A stretch of DNA of 64,000 nt from Sapria himalayana (taxonomy: Eukaryota > Streptophyta > Magnoliopsida > Malpighiales > Rafflesiaceae): assembly GCA_029783825.1 (NCBI GenBank), contig JAREIK010003356.1, forward strand, positions 117,649 to 181,648, in the 5' to 3' direction. The notes beneath the pieces were generated by a model, which worked only from the letters and a program-made list of their open reading frames with translations, had not been told where the DNA came from and ran no database searches. Every line of letters starts with the position of its first letter. Within the stretch, counting starts at the first letter, position 1. Position numbers and translations under genes: made by a program. Positions 51,681 to 63,200 of this stretch are shown here, in pieces.

Positions 51681-53270
51681 TATAATATGAATCTTATTTT
51701 TCAAATTAATTCTAAAAAATATTTTCATTTTAATTCTTTAGTTATTAAATTTTTAATTATAATTTATATCTAATTTCTCATAAACCTACATGTAGTTCTT
51801 TTTCCTTCCTTCAATCAAATAGACTTATACATCCTAGCCGATACATTAGGAGGTGTGTGTAGAAAGTGACTAAACTACCTCAAAAGAGTATTTGTTATCT
51901 TATTATTTATATGAATTATTTTAATCTTATTTCTAATAATTTTATTTTTAATTTTATAATTCTAGTTTTACTATATATTCTTTTTTATCTTTTTTTATCT
52001 CTACTACTCTTATTCTTTGAATATATTATTTTTTTGTAGCCAAACATTCATTTCTAAATAACATGATTGATCTTATAGTTCTTCTATATGTTTTTTTTAA
52101 TCTATTTGACTCTCATTTATCACAAAGTTTTGATACAACTCTTGATTTGATTCATTTAACATTAATATTATAAGATCAATTATCATTAATCCTTTTGTAT
52201 TTACTTAAAATATTATTTATGTACTTAAATAATTAATATTTGATACTTCTTATTTTTGTATTTTGATTTTAATATTATTATCATTCTTAACACGATTAAA
52301 CTTATATTTCAAGTCTTCTATTTTACTATGACTAATCATAAATCTCTTAAATTCAAGTATAATTTTAAAAATTTTTAACTTCTTATTCTATTCTCCTTTA
52401 GTCTCATTAATTAATAATACGAAATTTCAAATAACATATACCAAAAAATATTTTTTTGGAAGTCATTTGTTAATTTATTTATAATTAATATAAATATACA
52501 AGGATTAAATGATGATCTTTTATGTAGGCTTTTAGTTATTGGAAACTCATGAGTGATACCTTGAACTAATCTAACGTTAGACACCACTCTCATACATATT
52601 TTTAATTAGGTTAATATATAAACTTGATATTAATTTCTTATATAATATTTATTAAATTAAGTCTCTTAGTTTTTAATTAGGTTAATATATAAACTTAATA
52701 TTAATTTATTATATAATGATCATTAAATTAAGTCTCTTATCTTTTAATTATAAGTTTTTTTTAAATTAATAAATATTTATACATAAGTCATTTTTATTTT
52801 TTATATATATTTTAATTAATAAGTGTCTAACTAAGTAGATAGTCCTATTGTAGATTTACATGACATAAATTCAAATTAATTTTTTGAAATTATTATTTTT
52901 TTTCTTAGTCCGTTTAATTACTTTTCACTAATTTTTATAGTGAATCAATAGTTTAATATCTTGATAATTTTTATAATCTTGAACGTCAATATTCTTTTTA
53001 TAAATGATAATTATAATATTTTATCTTAATTCATCCATCATTTTTTTGATTCTCATATTCTTGTTAAATAATCTTATTAATTATATATCTAAACCTAAAT
53101 AGGGATACTATTAGGTCATATAGTGTTTCTGACTTTATTTTCTTTGAGATTATCTAATATCTAAGAGTATTATTTTAGCTATATATCTAAAATTATTTAG
53201 TCATCTACCATCCATGATATATTCTTTATCTTTTTTTTTTGATTTTTTTTTATTAAGATCTAATTATTTT
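51680..53270 (-). pseudogene. L1-type LINE reverse transcriptase and C-terminus, decayed
   Basis: Minus-strand translation follows the plant LINE order. MMDELR (usually MPDEWR) is near 53,045, and DVQDYKNYQDIKLLIH near 52,985. Next comes the segment VRVVSNVRLVQGITHEFPI with LHKRSSFNPCIFILIINKLT and WYMLF, at 52,593-52,420; the catalytic FADD that should follow is lost. Beyond it lie VLLINETKGE, LEFKRFMISHSKIEDLKYKF (52,400-52,290) and the C-terminal part (NVWLQKNNIF near 52,030) down to about 51,700. Many stops are present. The endonuclease part was not identified. LINEs copy their RNA at a nicked target. Confidence 0.85.
52599..52740. repeat. 71-bp tandem duplication inside the LINE relic
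   Basis: TTTTTAATTAGGTTAATATA at 52,599 recurs at 52,670, with only a few differences up to AAGTCTCTTA at the end of each unit. It lies in the LINE coding relic just upstream of the conserved LVQG block, so it would break the protein. Confidence 0.92.
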
Positions 53271-54098
53271 AATTTTTAATATATTGTATATAATTAATCT
53301 CTTCTTTTCTTCTCTCATCCTAATAAGCTTATAAATATTTTGTTCACATTATTTTCTTTATAGTTTATCATATAACTTATCATATATCTGAAATTTAATT
53401 TTACTCATAACTTTTTTGCTTTTTTTTAATCTTTGTATTAAATTTTATAGTTTATTTTTGTTATTTTGTATTTCTTTAAAATAAATTTGTTTTTCCTTAA
53501 TAATTTATTGAATATCATGTTTTCATTATTAGATTTTTCAGTACGAATAAATACATATTTTAAATGTGTTTAAAATTTTTATAGATATTTTTTTTATATT
53601 TTACCACTTCATTCTATATAGCATTCGTACCTATGACAAAAGATTATTTATATTTATTATCTCTTTTTTTTTTCTGAAAAGATATCTTTTTTTAAATGTG
53701 TTTAAAATTTATTATTTTTTTAGGCTATACTATTTTGTTTTTAGATATTTACTTAAGATTTCTCTATGATTGTACTTTTCATGATAAATATCAATTATGA
53801 CTAATCTATATTAAGTGGTTAGACTCTCACCTAGTATCACTTAATAGTCTTTGTATTATATTTTATCATCTCTCTTAATAAGAAAAATAATTATTTAACT
53901 CATATTTGAATTACTTTTTAAATGTTAACAAGTATTTACTATTTTTCAAGTAAATATTAGAAAAGTCCTACATTAAAGAACAATCTAAGATTTTTTTTTT
54001 ATTTCATTATTTTCTTTAAATTTATATCCTCCATGATCTCTCATAATCCTTATTACGTACGCCTACATGCCTATTTAAGTTTTCATTAACTATGGTCA
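53271..54098. other. T-rich DNA, no gene seen
   Basis: This could include the 5' part of the LINE on the minus strand, but I cannot recognise an endonuclease domain. A plus-strand 67-codon Phe/Tyr/Ile frame (53,566-53,769) is a product of T-rich composition. Confidence 0.45.
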
Positions 54099-54177
54099 TT
54101 TTTCAATTGGTAATAATACTATTTTCAAAATAAGAAAATAATATAAAAAATAAAATATAATTATCAATGATATAAAT
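54099..54177 (-). repeat. 79-bp perfect inverted repeat, right arm
   Basis: Exact reverse complement of 48,008-48,086. It starts TTTTTCAATTGGTAATAATA on the plus strand. A partial echo (ATAATCATTGATAATTATAA) occurs about 50 bp further on at 54,229. Confidence 0.92.
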
Positions 54178-54920
54178 ATTTACTCTTGTGTTAATAATCA
54201 ATAAATATGAAATGAGAGTATGAATAAAATAATCATTGATAATTATAAGAAAAGAATAATTTATTATTATCTTAGAGAAAAATTGTGTACTCATTCTTAG
54301 TATGTGTTGTGATGAATTGACTCTATGAAGACACCTAGATAGCTCTAACTAAAAGTCTATCTCTCTCACTACAACATAATACTATCGATCTATTCTCTAA
54401 AAATAAAATATAATAATTATTTTTAATGTGACTAATCCTCCAATAATGAATTCACTGAACTAAGACTTTCTTCTATCTACCTATACTATGATAATCTAGA
54501 CAATATCACAAAATTGTGATTTCTCAAAAAAAAATACAAAAGTAACTATACTTAATTCTTTTCTCCTTTTTTTATAGAACTACAAAAACACTAATTAGGA
54601 TTTCTGCACAAAATTACCATCTTCCATTACCACTCGCCGCCATATGTTGTTGTGCACCGTTAGGGTTTTTTGATAAAAACCAATTGCACATTGCATGCCT
54701 TCACCATGCATTATGCCTTTATCATGCATTATGCCTCCACTACCACTTGTCTAGAATTGTGTGCCCCTTGTCGTACATTGTACACACCTCTTGTCGCACG
54801 CTATGCGTGCTTGCTGCCCTTATGCGAGCACTTGTTGCCCTTACTGTGTTCATTTTTTTTGTTAGAGATAAGTGTAAGTGCCGTTATATAATTTGTAATT
54901 CTTAAATCACATATATATCT
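54178..54920. other. Unrecognised sequence with a CACC/TGCC-rich part
   Basis: The part at 54,600-54,850 is GC-richer, with repeated GCATTATGCCT and TTGTCGCACG-like phrases. Two overlapping 73-codon frames are open there, in line with low complexity. It could be internal region of a minus-strand LTR element whose primer site is at 54,921. Confidence 0.35.
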
Positions 54921-54933
54921 GTCTCTAATACCA
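54921..54933 (-). promoter_or_regulatory. Candidate primer-binding site of a minus-strand LTR element
   Basis: On the minus strand the sequence is TGGTATTAGAGAC, which has the same one-base change from TGGTATCAGAG as the site at 18,550. It directly abuts TGTTGACA on the plus strand, as an LTR end (TGTCAACA) would look on the minus strand. Confidence 0.5.
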
Positions 54934-55735
54934 TGTTGACAATTAAAATGTAGAAAAAAAAATTAAACATTCAATATCAAATATGTCATGCATATCATTG
55001 GGTTGGGTGATCCCATCAAATAACATGAAATAAAAAAAAGGTAAATAAAATTACAACAGAACTAAACCCCCAGTTATGCATCCATTTAACTCCAAACGAA
55101 AAATTAAAAATCTAAGGTGAAGATTTTGTTGATTATCTGACCTTCAACTATATCGCATCGACTGTCTATCATATAACACTGGGAGCACCAATTTGTAGCG
55201 AAAATTCACTTTTGTTATCGAATAATAAGAGTAAAACTAGAGTGAGTCAAGATGTTCAAATTAGTTTTCAGAGTAAGCCAATGTGAATCGGGGTGTTCAA
55301 ATTAGTTTACACCCCACCTTACTTTAGCTATATATGATGATGTTCTGGTGAGCTTTGCACCCAACATTACTTCAGACAATGCCATGTTCAGGTTCAAGCG
55401 AGCTTTTCGCCCAACATGACTACGCCATGTTGTGGTTCAGGTGAGTTTAAAACCTAGATTTGAAAATATTAAATAAAATACAACATTACTTTTTTATACC
55501 CAACTTGAAAATATTTACAAAAGAAAAATGCATGGCTTTAGATATTTAAAAAAATTAAACCAAATGAAAAATATATTTACATATTAAAGTATTTAAAATG
55601 TCAAACATGAAAATACCCCAGCATGTATAGTATTTTTCAAATTCAATTATATATTTAAATTAAATATATAAACCTATACAATATTTTTAAAATTCAAAAA
55701 TATAGTTAGATTATATGTATAAATAAATAAATAAA
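54934..55735 (-). other. Possible LTR with internal repeat of about 60 bp
   Basis: It starts TGTTGACA next to the primer site. The outer LTR boundary is not clear (candidate CAACA ends at about 55,057 and 55,486). Inside, near 55,330-55,450, GAGCTTTGCACCCAACATTACT and its variant GAGCTTTTCGCCCAACATGACT recur about 55-60 bp apart, and GTTCAAATTAGTTT recurs near 55,256 and 55,297. No coding frame. Confidence 0.35.
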
Positions 55736-55750
55736 TATATAGATATATAT

Positions 55751-55813
<63 letters not shown>

Positions 55814-55931
55814 AATGTACAAAATTTTTCTAAAACATACACACACACACACTTATATTTATATAATTATATCCATGAATATTTTTGAAAACTTATATAT
55901 ATAAATCTACATATATAAATATTATCGAAAA

Positions 55932-56028
<97 letters not shown>

Positions 56029-56030
56029 AT
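55736..56030. repeat. (TA)n and (TG)n microsatellites
   Basis: Long TA runs lie at about 55,752-55,810 and 55,935-55,986. A TG run follows at about 55,995-56,026. A short CA run at 55,840-55,851 can pair with the TG run. Confidence 0.92.
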
Positions 56031-56189
56031 TTTGGAAAGGTATGTCATGGTCTATATATGAAATTATAACTAACCCAAATAGCTAAAAAAATTATTAGCT
56101 AAATGCATATATTTTGAAAAAAAAATATTTAAATAATTTTCAATTCTAATTGTATATAAACTAATAAAAAAATAAATTCAGATAATTAT

Positions 56190-57303
56190 TTAGTGATGGA
56201 TTTAAATTAGCTGGGGAAAATCGCTAATAATTATCTAGGAAATTCCATCACTAAATTCTCCTCTTTTCTCTGGGCAGAAATTACAAAAATTCAGTGGCAG
56301 ATTATGTCGGGATATAATTAGCTAGGAAAAATTCGTCACTAATAATTAGCTAGGGAAATTCCATCACTAAATCCAACGCAAAATCAAGGATTTTATTTTT
56401 AGTGAAATTCCATCGCTAAATCTGTCACTAATTTATGAATTTTATTAATTAGAGATATTCGCGTACTAAATCCGTAGTTAAAATATGAATTTTATTAGTT
56501 AGTGAAAATTCATCACTAAATCCATCCATAAATCAAGGATTTTATTAGCAAAGGAAAATCCATTGCTAAATTAATGATTTTATTAGCAAAGAAAAATCCG
56601 TCGCTAAATCAATGAATTTATTAGCAAGGGAAAATTCGTCGCTAAATCCGTCACTAAATCAAGAATTTTATTAGCAAGGAAATATCTGTCGCTAAATCTA
56701 TCACTAAATTATTGATTTTATTAGCAAGTGAAAATCTATTACTAATTCTGTCGTTAAATCATGAATTTTATTAGCAAGGGAAAATTCGTCCCTAAATCCA
56801 TCATTAAATCATGGATTTAATTAGCAATGGAAAATTCATCGTTAAATACATCTCTAAATCATGGATTATATTAGCGAGGGAAAATCCATCGATAAATCCA
56901 TTGCGAAAAATTAGCTAGGGAAAATCCATCACTAATTTCGTCACTAATTTCATGCTTTTATTAGCGAGCGATATTCCGTCACAATATCTGTCACTAAATT
57001 CCCCATTTTTTTGAGCAGAAGTTATGAAATTTTTCCGTTGCTAAATCCATCGCTAAAATCCCCACTTTTTTTGAACGGATTTTACGAAAATTTCTCGTCG
57101 CTAATCTGTTGCTAAATCCATCTCTAAATCCCCCGCTTTTTTGAGCAAAATTTTCGAAAAATTTTCTCTTGCTAATCCGATGCTATTTTTTTCCAAAAAT
57201 AGATCATAAATCCCTTGCTATTCCCTAGCTAATCCCTTATAATTTAGCTAGGGATTGATCAATAGCTAAAATTCCCTAGCTAAATTGATATTTTCTTGTA
57301 GTG
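56190..57303 (-). mobile_element. CACTA element right end with subterminal repeat array
   Basis: The right terminus reads TTTTCTTGTAGTG, that is CACTACAAGAAAA inward, and ends at 57,303. Inside it are about 15 to 18 blocks of 50-65 bp built on TTTATTAGCAAGGGAAAA and TCCGTCGCTAAATCC. The outer 200 bp match the left end at 22,594 when inverted. The following bases AAA equal the AAA before 22,594. This array is longer than that at the left end (about 1.1 kb against 0.6 kb). Confidence 0.88.
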
Positions 57304-57590
57304 AAATAGTTGAGATATTTAATTAATAAAATGATGATATGTCATATTATTGCTAATTCATAACAAATATGTGATAGCCATAAAGAGAAATTTTGAATGC
57401 TACTTTCTAGAGCATAATAGTGATTTAGTGGGAAAATTTTATGATGAACATCATGTTGGACTAATTGTATGGTGATTTACCTCTGATAAATAAACAAACA
57501 TAAGTTGCCACTTTGAGAGATAGCCAAATGTTAAAAGTCCTGCATTGATTAAAAGCTAGGATGATCTTGAGGATGATCAATAACTATATG
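57304..57590. other. Flank of the CACTA right end, unrecognised
   Basis: It does not continue the copia reverse transcriptase that the left end interrupts at 22,593. A 40-codon stop-free patch around 57,350-57,475 resembles nothing I know. If 22,594 and 57,303 are one element, the expected copia remainder has been deleted or the flank has been rearranged. Confidence 0.4.
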
Positions 57591-58539
57591 TTTAACTATT
57601 ATGTATAATTATTTATAAATATTTGGATAATTATATAAATATCTTTATAACTATATTTTATTATATTTGTAACTATGTAAACTAATTTTATAACTATATC
57701 CACAACTATATATAACTATTTTTTTAACTTAATTATAATTTATAACTATATGTATTATTCTATATAACTATATTTCTAACAAAATATTCTATATGTTTAA
57801 TAATATATAACAATATTTAATTGTATTTTACTATATAAATAAATTTATAACTATGTAATACTCTATATAATTAAATATAACTATATTTGTAAACTATGTA
57901 TACAAATATGTATTCATATAATTAATCTATTTATTTTTTGATAACCTTTTATACATTTTTATATAACTACGTATAACTACTTGTATGAATATATCTATAT
58001 ATAATTATATGTTTAACTATATATAACTCTATTTTTAACTATATATACTATAGGTATAAGAACATATAACTATAAATAATTGTCTTTGACTATATGTATA
58101 ACTATAAAAACATTATACATAAATATATTAAAATTTATAATTAACAACATATATTTACTAAATATTTTTATATATTAGCAAAAAAATATATTTTAGTATA
58201 TATATACTATACCTATACATAACTATATGTATAAATATAAGATATTATAAGAAAAAATATATATACCTACATGTATAAAAATAAGTTAAACTATATGTTT
58301 ATTTATATGTATAACTACATGTAGCTATATTTATAATTACATGTATAACAACATGCAACATTATGTTTAAATATGTGTATAACTATATATAAATATTGGT
58401 AAAACTAAATAAAACTTTATATAATTAAATATAACTATATTTTTAACTATTTATACATATATGTATAGATTATTGTAAATCTATATATTTGTTTATAACT
58501 ATGTATATATTTATGAAAAACTAAAAATAACTACTCGTA

Positions 58540-58595
<56 letters not shown>

Positions 58596-59215
58596 TAAAT
58601 GTTTAACGATATATAATTTTTTATATCTATATATATTATATGTATAATAACTATTAACTATAAATAATTATATCTTACTATATGTATAACTATACAAAAT
58701 TTATACATAACTATATTTAAATATATATTTAACAACATATTTTTAATATACATTTTTATATATTAGTATAAAAGATGCGTTTTAGTATATCTATACCTAT
58801 ACATAACTATATGTATAAATATATGAAATTATATGAATAAATATATATATACATACATGTATAAATATAAGTTTAACTATACGTGTAACTATATGTATAA
58901 CCACATGTAACTATATTTATAATTTTATATATAAAAACATACAGCATAAAGTTTAACTATATGTGTATAACTATATATAAATATTTGTATAACTATAAAA
59001 AACTTTATATAAATAAATATAACTTTATTTTTAATTATGCATACATATATGTATAAATATATGTAAATCTATATAATTATTTAAAACAATACATTTATGT
59101 ATAACTACTTATAACTACTTGTATGCATGTATCTATATATAACTATATGTTTAACTATATATAATTATTTATAACTACATATACTATGTGTATACTAACA
59201 TATAATTATTAATGG
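57591..59215 (+). repeat. Tandem array of AACTATA-rich units of about 555-585 bp
   Basis: The landmark ACTTGTATGAATATAT occurs at 57,979, again at 58,533 (ACTCGTATGAATATAT), and at 59,117 (ACTTGTATGCATGTAT), giving periods of 554 and 584 bp. Within each unit the order of TAACAACATAT, TTTTAGTATAT, ACCTATACATAAC and TACATGTATAA is kept. A partial unit precedes 57,960. The longer second period is due to a (TA)n expansion at 58,545-58,590. A divergent copy lies at 24,890-25,240. Confidence 0.85.
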
Positions 59216-59459
59216 GATAATGCTAATTTTTTGCACTAACTTAATTAAATGGCAAAAGATATATAATCAACAATATGAAAGCACATAGCATGAGAGTGTC
59301 CATTGGTCAGGCTCATATATGGTAAAATACAATTAAGGTACACTTACCTAATCCCAGCCCGTATGCCTTAGACTCATATATGAACGTATGTATGACAAAA
59401 GATGTAATATCTAATAGTTTTGTATAGAAGAAAATTTGTTTTTCTTTTATGTTTTCCTC
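59216..59459. other. Spacer before the pyrimidine tract, no gene seen
   Basis: This stretch is less repetitive than its neighbours. It could be promoter or leader of the TNP2 gene downstream, but no motif can be named with confidence. Confidence 0.35.
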
Positions 59460-59896
59460 GTTCTAACACATCATTCCCTACTAGTCTCTCTCTCCCTTTC
59501 TAATTCTTTCTGTCACTTTCTTCCTCTTTTTCTTTCTGTGTAACTCTCTTTCTTTCTTGTTATTTTCTTTCTCGCTCTCCTTTCTTACTTTTTATCTCTC
59601 TCTCTCTCTCTCTCTCTCTTTCTCCCTCTCTCCCTCCCTCTCCCTCCCTCTCTCTCCCTCCCTCCCTCCCTCTCTCTCCCTCCCTCCCTCCCTCTCTCTC
59701 TCCCTCCCTCCCTCTCTCTCTCTCTCTCCCTCTTTCTCCCTTTCATCATTTCTTTTCCCCTCTCTCTACCCCCTTTTTATCTCTCTCTCTCCCTCTTCCC
59801 TTTCTCTCTCTCTCTCTCTCTCCATCTCTCCATTTCTCTGCCCCTCTCTCTCTCCCCACCTTCTCTCTCCCTCTATCTCTCTCTCCCTCTCCCCCT
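59460..59896 (+). repeat. Pyrimidine tract, (CT)n / (CCCT)n
   Basis: Almost every base on this strand is C or T, with CTCTCTCT and CCCTCCCTCCCT runs densest at 59,595-59,730. A 116-codon Ser/Leu/Pro frame is produced by the repeat and is not a gene. It lies 0.35 kb upstream of the TNP2 coding relic. Confidence 0.95.
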
Positions 59897-60248
59897 TGAA
59901 ACTTTAAATGTCTTTCATTTTTGCTTTCCTTTCTTGTATATTATCGTATTTTGCTCTCTTTTTCTAGTAATACCATTATATCTATTAATCTCTATCATGC
60001 TAAAATTACTTTATCTATTTATGTAGATTCTACAAATGCATTGCCTCAATATTCATGTCATTTAATTTTTAAATATTCATCTTTAAGTAATTTTATTTAA
60101 TTATTAGTATATTTTGATGTAATAGAATGTTTAATTCAAAAAAATATTTGAGCATTATTTTTTGTAAATATAACAGGACAAAATGAGTTCATATCATAAG
60201 TGAATTTACTAAAGGTTTATTAATGAAATTTTGAATAAAGTTTTTTTA
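59897..60248. other. AT-rich stretch upstream of the TNP2 relic
   Basis: No coding sense was recognised until the frame Lys-Trp-Leu-Lys at 60,249. The true start of TNP2 could lie here or further upstream, hidden by mutations. Confidence 0.4.
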
Positions 60249-63200
60249 AGTGGCTTAAAACTTTCATCAATTTTGCATCTAGTCAATCGAGATGGATGGA
60301 TAGAGAAAAAATTAAGTGTCCATGTAATCATCGCAGGTGTTAGAATATCCCTTTTCGTGATGCAAATATTATAAGATACCATTTGGCTAAATATGACTTT
60401 GTGCCAAATTATTTTAATTGGATTTATAATGGGGAAAGTACAATGGCTCTGAACATTGACCAAAATGAAGATATTGAATCATTTGCTTGTGGGGAAGAAG
60501 CATCAAACACATACCATAGAATGATCACGGAAGCTGCTGGTGGTGACTTCAATAAGGATTACGTGGATGAACCACCTAATCCCGAAGCTCATAAATTTTA
60601 TGAAATACTTAAAGCTGCAGATAAAGAGTTGTAGCCTAGTTGTAAAATACATTTTCAATTGTTATTTGTGGCTCGACTTATTAGCATTAAGTCAGAAAAT
60701 CATATGTTTGAGAAATTATTTGATCAAGTATCAAAACTGATGAAGGAGATTATTCCGGATAATAATTTGATCACTAATAACTTTTACAATACTATGAAGT
60801 TACTATGAAGAATGGGTCTACCAGTGAAAAAAATTAATTGTTATTTCAATGGATGTATTTTATATTGGGGTGGTGATAGTGATTTAATTAGCTGTAAGTT
60901 TTGTGATCATCATTGATTTAAGACGACATCTCGTGTTGTAGATACGCGACAAAAAATGAAAGTTGCATTTTAAAAGATGTATTATTTTTTATTAATTCCT
61001 CGATTACTCATACTATATGCATCAAATGATATAGCAATAATATGAGGTGGCATTCTGAGTATGAGGTTGAAGAAGGGGTAATGCATCATCCATCAGATTT
61101 ACTTGCTTGGAAGCATTTTAATTTTATACATTAAGATTTTGCAGTTGAAAGTCCAAAAGTGAGATTGGGTCTCTGCATAGATGGATTTCAACCATTTGGG
61201 CAATCTGGAAAATAGTTTTCAACATGACCAGTTAGTGGCACATTATAACTTGCCTTTATGGTTGTGTGTGAAGGAGCAATATATGTTTTTGTCAAAAGTG
61301 GTTCCAGGGCTAAAAAATCCGAAAGACATGCTGGATGTTTTCTTACAGCCTCTTATAATAGAGTTAAATCATTTGTGGGATGTTGGTGTGAATAGATATG
61401 ATATCTCAAAGAAGAAAAATTTCATTATGTGGGCGGCCCTTATGTGGACAGTAAGTGATATTTTTTCATATTCAATTTTGTTTGGCTGGAGTACTACAGG
61501 ATGATTCGCATGCCCACTTTGCATGAAAAATTATGATGCATTTACCCTCAAATTTAGTGGTAAATATTCATGGTTTGATAACCATCGTAAGTTTCTACAT
61601 ATGAATCATCCATTTCAAAGAAATAGAACTGCATTTCAAAAAAATAAAAATGTTATGATAGTTGCACAAGTAGTTCATTCAGGAGATGATATTATGAAAG
61701 AGATTTAAAGTTTGGGTTTGAAGAAGGTAACCAAAAAGGATGCCACTGGAAGTACTGGACCAATAGGAAAAATATTTGGCGGTAGTAAATGTAGTATATT
61801 TTGGGACTTTTCCTATTGGAATTCCTATATAATTTGTCATAACTTAGATGTAATGCATATTGAAAAAATTATGTTTGATAATATTTTCAACATTGTCCTT
61901 AATGTAGATGGAAAAATAAAAGACACTTTTCAATCAAGACAATAGCTGAATGATTAATGTCGGCATCCTGAATTTAATCTGAATGAGGCAACAAAAAAAT
62001 TCCCTAAAGTTTGCTACACACTTAATAAGAAGGCAAGATAGATATTCTATGAATGGGTTAAAAATTTGAAATTTCCTGATGGATATGTGTCAAATATTGG
62101 TAGATGCGCAGATATAAAAATTTGAATGAAAAGTCATGACGATCATGTATTTATATAGATATTAATACCTATTGCATTCTGTGAATTACATCCCCTAAGT
62201 GTTTGGAAGGTCCTTACAGAACTTATTTTTTTTAAATAGCTAACTGCAACAAAAATCAAAATAGATAACATTATGAGGTTGGAGAATGACATTCAACTTA
62301 TTATTTGTAAGCTTGAGCATATATTCCCACCGAGTTTTTTTGACTCAATGGAGCATTTGCTGGTGCATTTGGCATATGAATCAAGGATAGCATGGCCAGT
62401 GCAATATAGGTGGATGTATCCTGACGATAGGTAAATACATATAATTTGCTATGTTTTATTATTTCATACATAAAGTAATATTATAATTTAATATAATTGA
62501 AACCTAACATTATGGTTGTAGGTATCTTCGTAAATTGAAATTGAATGTTAGAAACAAGACAAAAGTTGAAGGTTCAATTTGTAATGCATATTTAGTAGAA
62601 GAAGCATCATCATTTTGTTCTTATTATTTTGAGAATCATGTCAATACAAATAATAGAAATGTGCCTCGGAATGATGAAGGTCATATGATGGTAGAAGGTG
62701 ATTCTGTGGACAAACTATCTATCTTCAAGCACCCAGGAAGATCATTTGGAAAAGCAATAAAAATATGTATGATAGATGAAGAGTACAAAGAAACCCGGAG
62801 CTACGTTTTACTTAATTGTGAGGAGGTTGCACCATATATTGAGTATTTATACCCAAAATGGTTGCAAGTTTAATCATATTTTAATTTTATCTTTAATAGG
62901 AATTATTAAAAATTGATATACATTTTATTCTCTCTTTTTATATTTGTGCATTATTTATGTTAAGCAATTAAATATAGGCAACCAGTAATTTCTAGCAATT
63001 ATGTCGATTATATGCTAGAAACTGAATTTGTGAATTGGTTCAAAAATTATGTGAGAATTATTAAGTTTTAAATTTTTAAATTATTTAATTTATTTACTAG
63101 TATCTTTTATTTGTTAATATCATTTTTAAAATTTATATCACAGGCAATTGATCCTTCAAATGGAAATTCAAATATTTTCATTCAGAATCTAAGTAAAAGC

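Noticed and set aside
30275..57303. Pairing the CACTA left end at 30,275 with the right end at 57,303 as one element.
   Set aside because: Both have AAA flanks and share the first 13 terminal bases, but similarity then stops, while 22,594 matches 57,303 over about 200 bp. It is kept only as a less likely alternative.
57304..57590. Continuation of the copia element (RNase H or 3' LTR) after the CACTA right end.
   Set aside because: I compared the translation and nucleotide text with the expected RNase H and with the 5' LTR at 16,882. Apart from short chance phrases (GATTTAGTGGGA) nothing matched.
59557..59907. 116-codon Ser/Leu/Pro frame.
   Set aside because: It is a product of the CT repeat.
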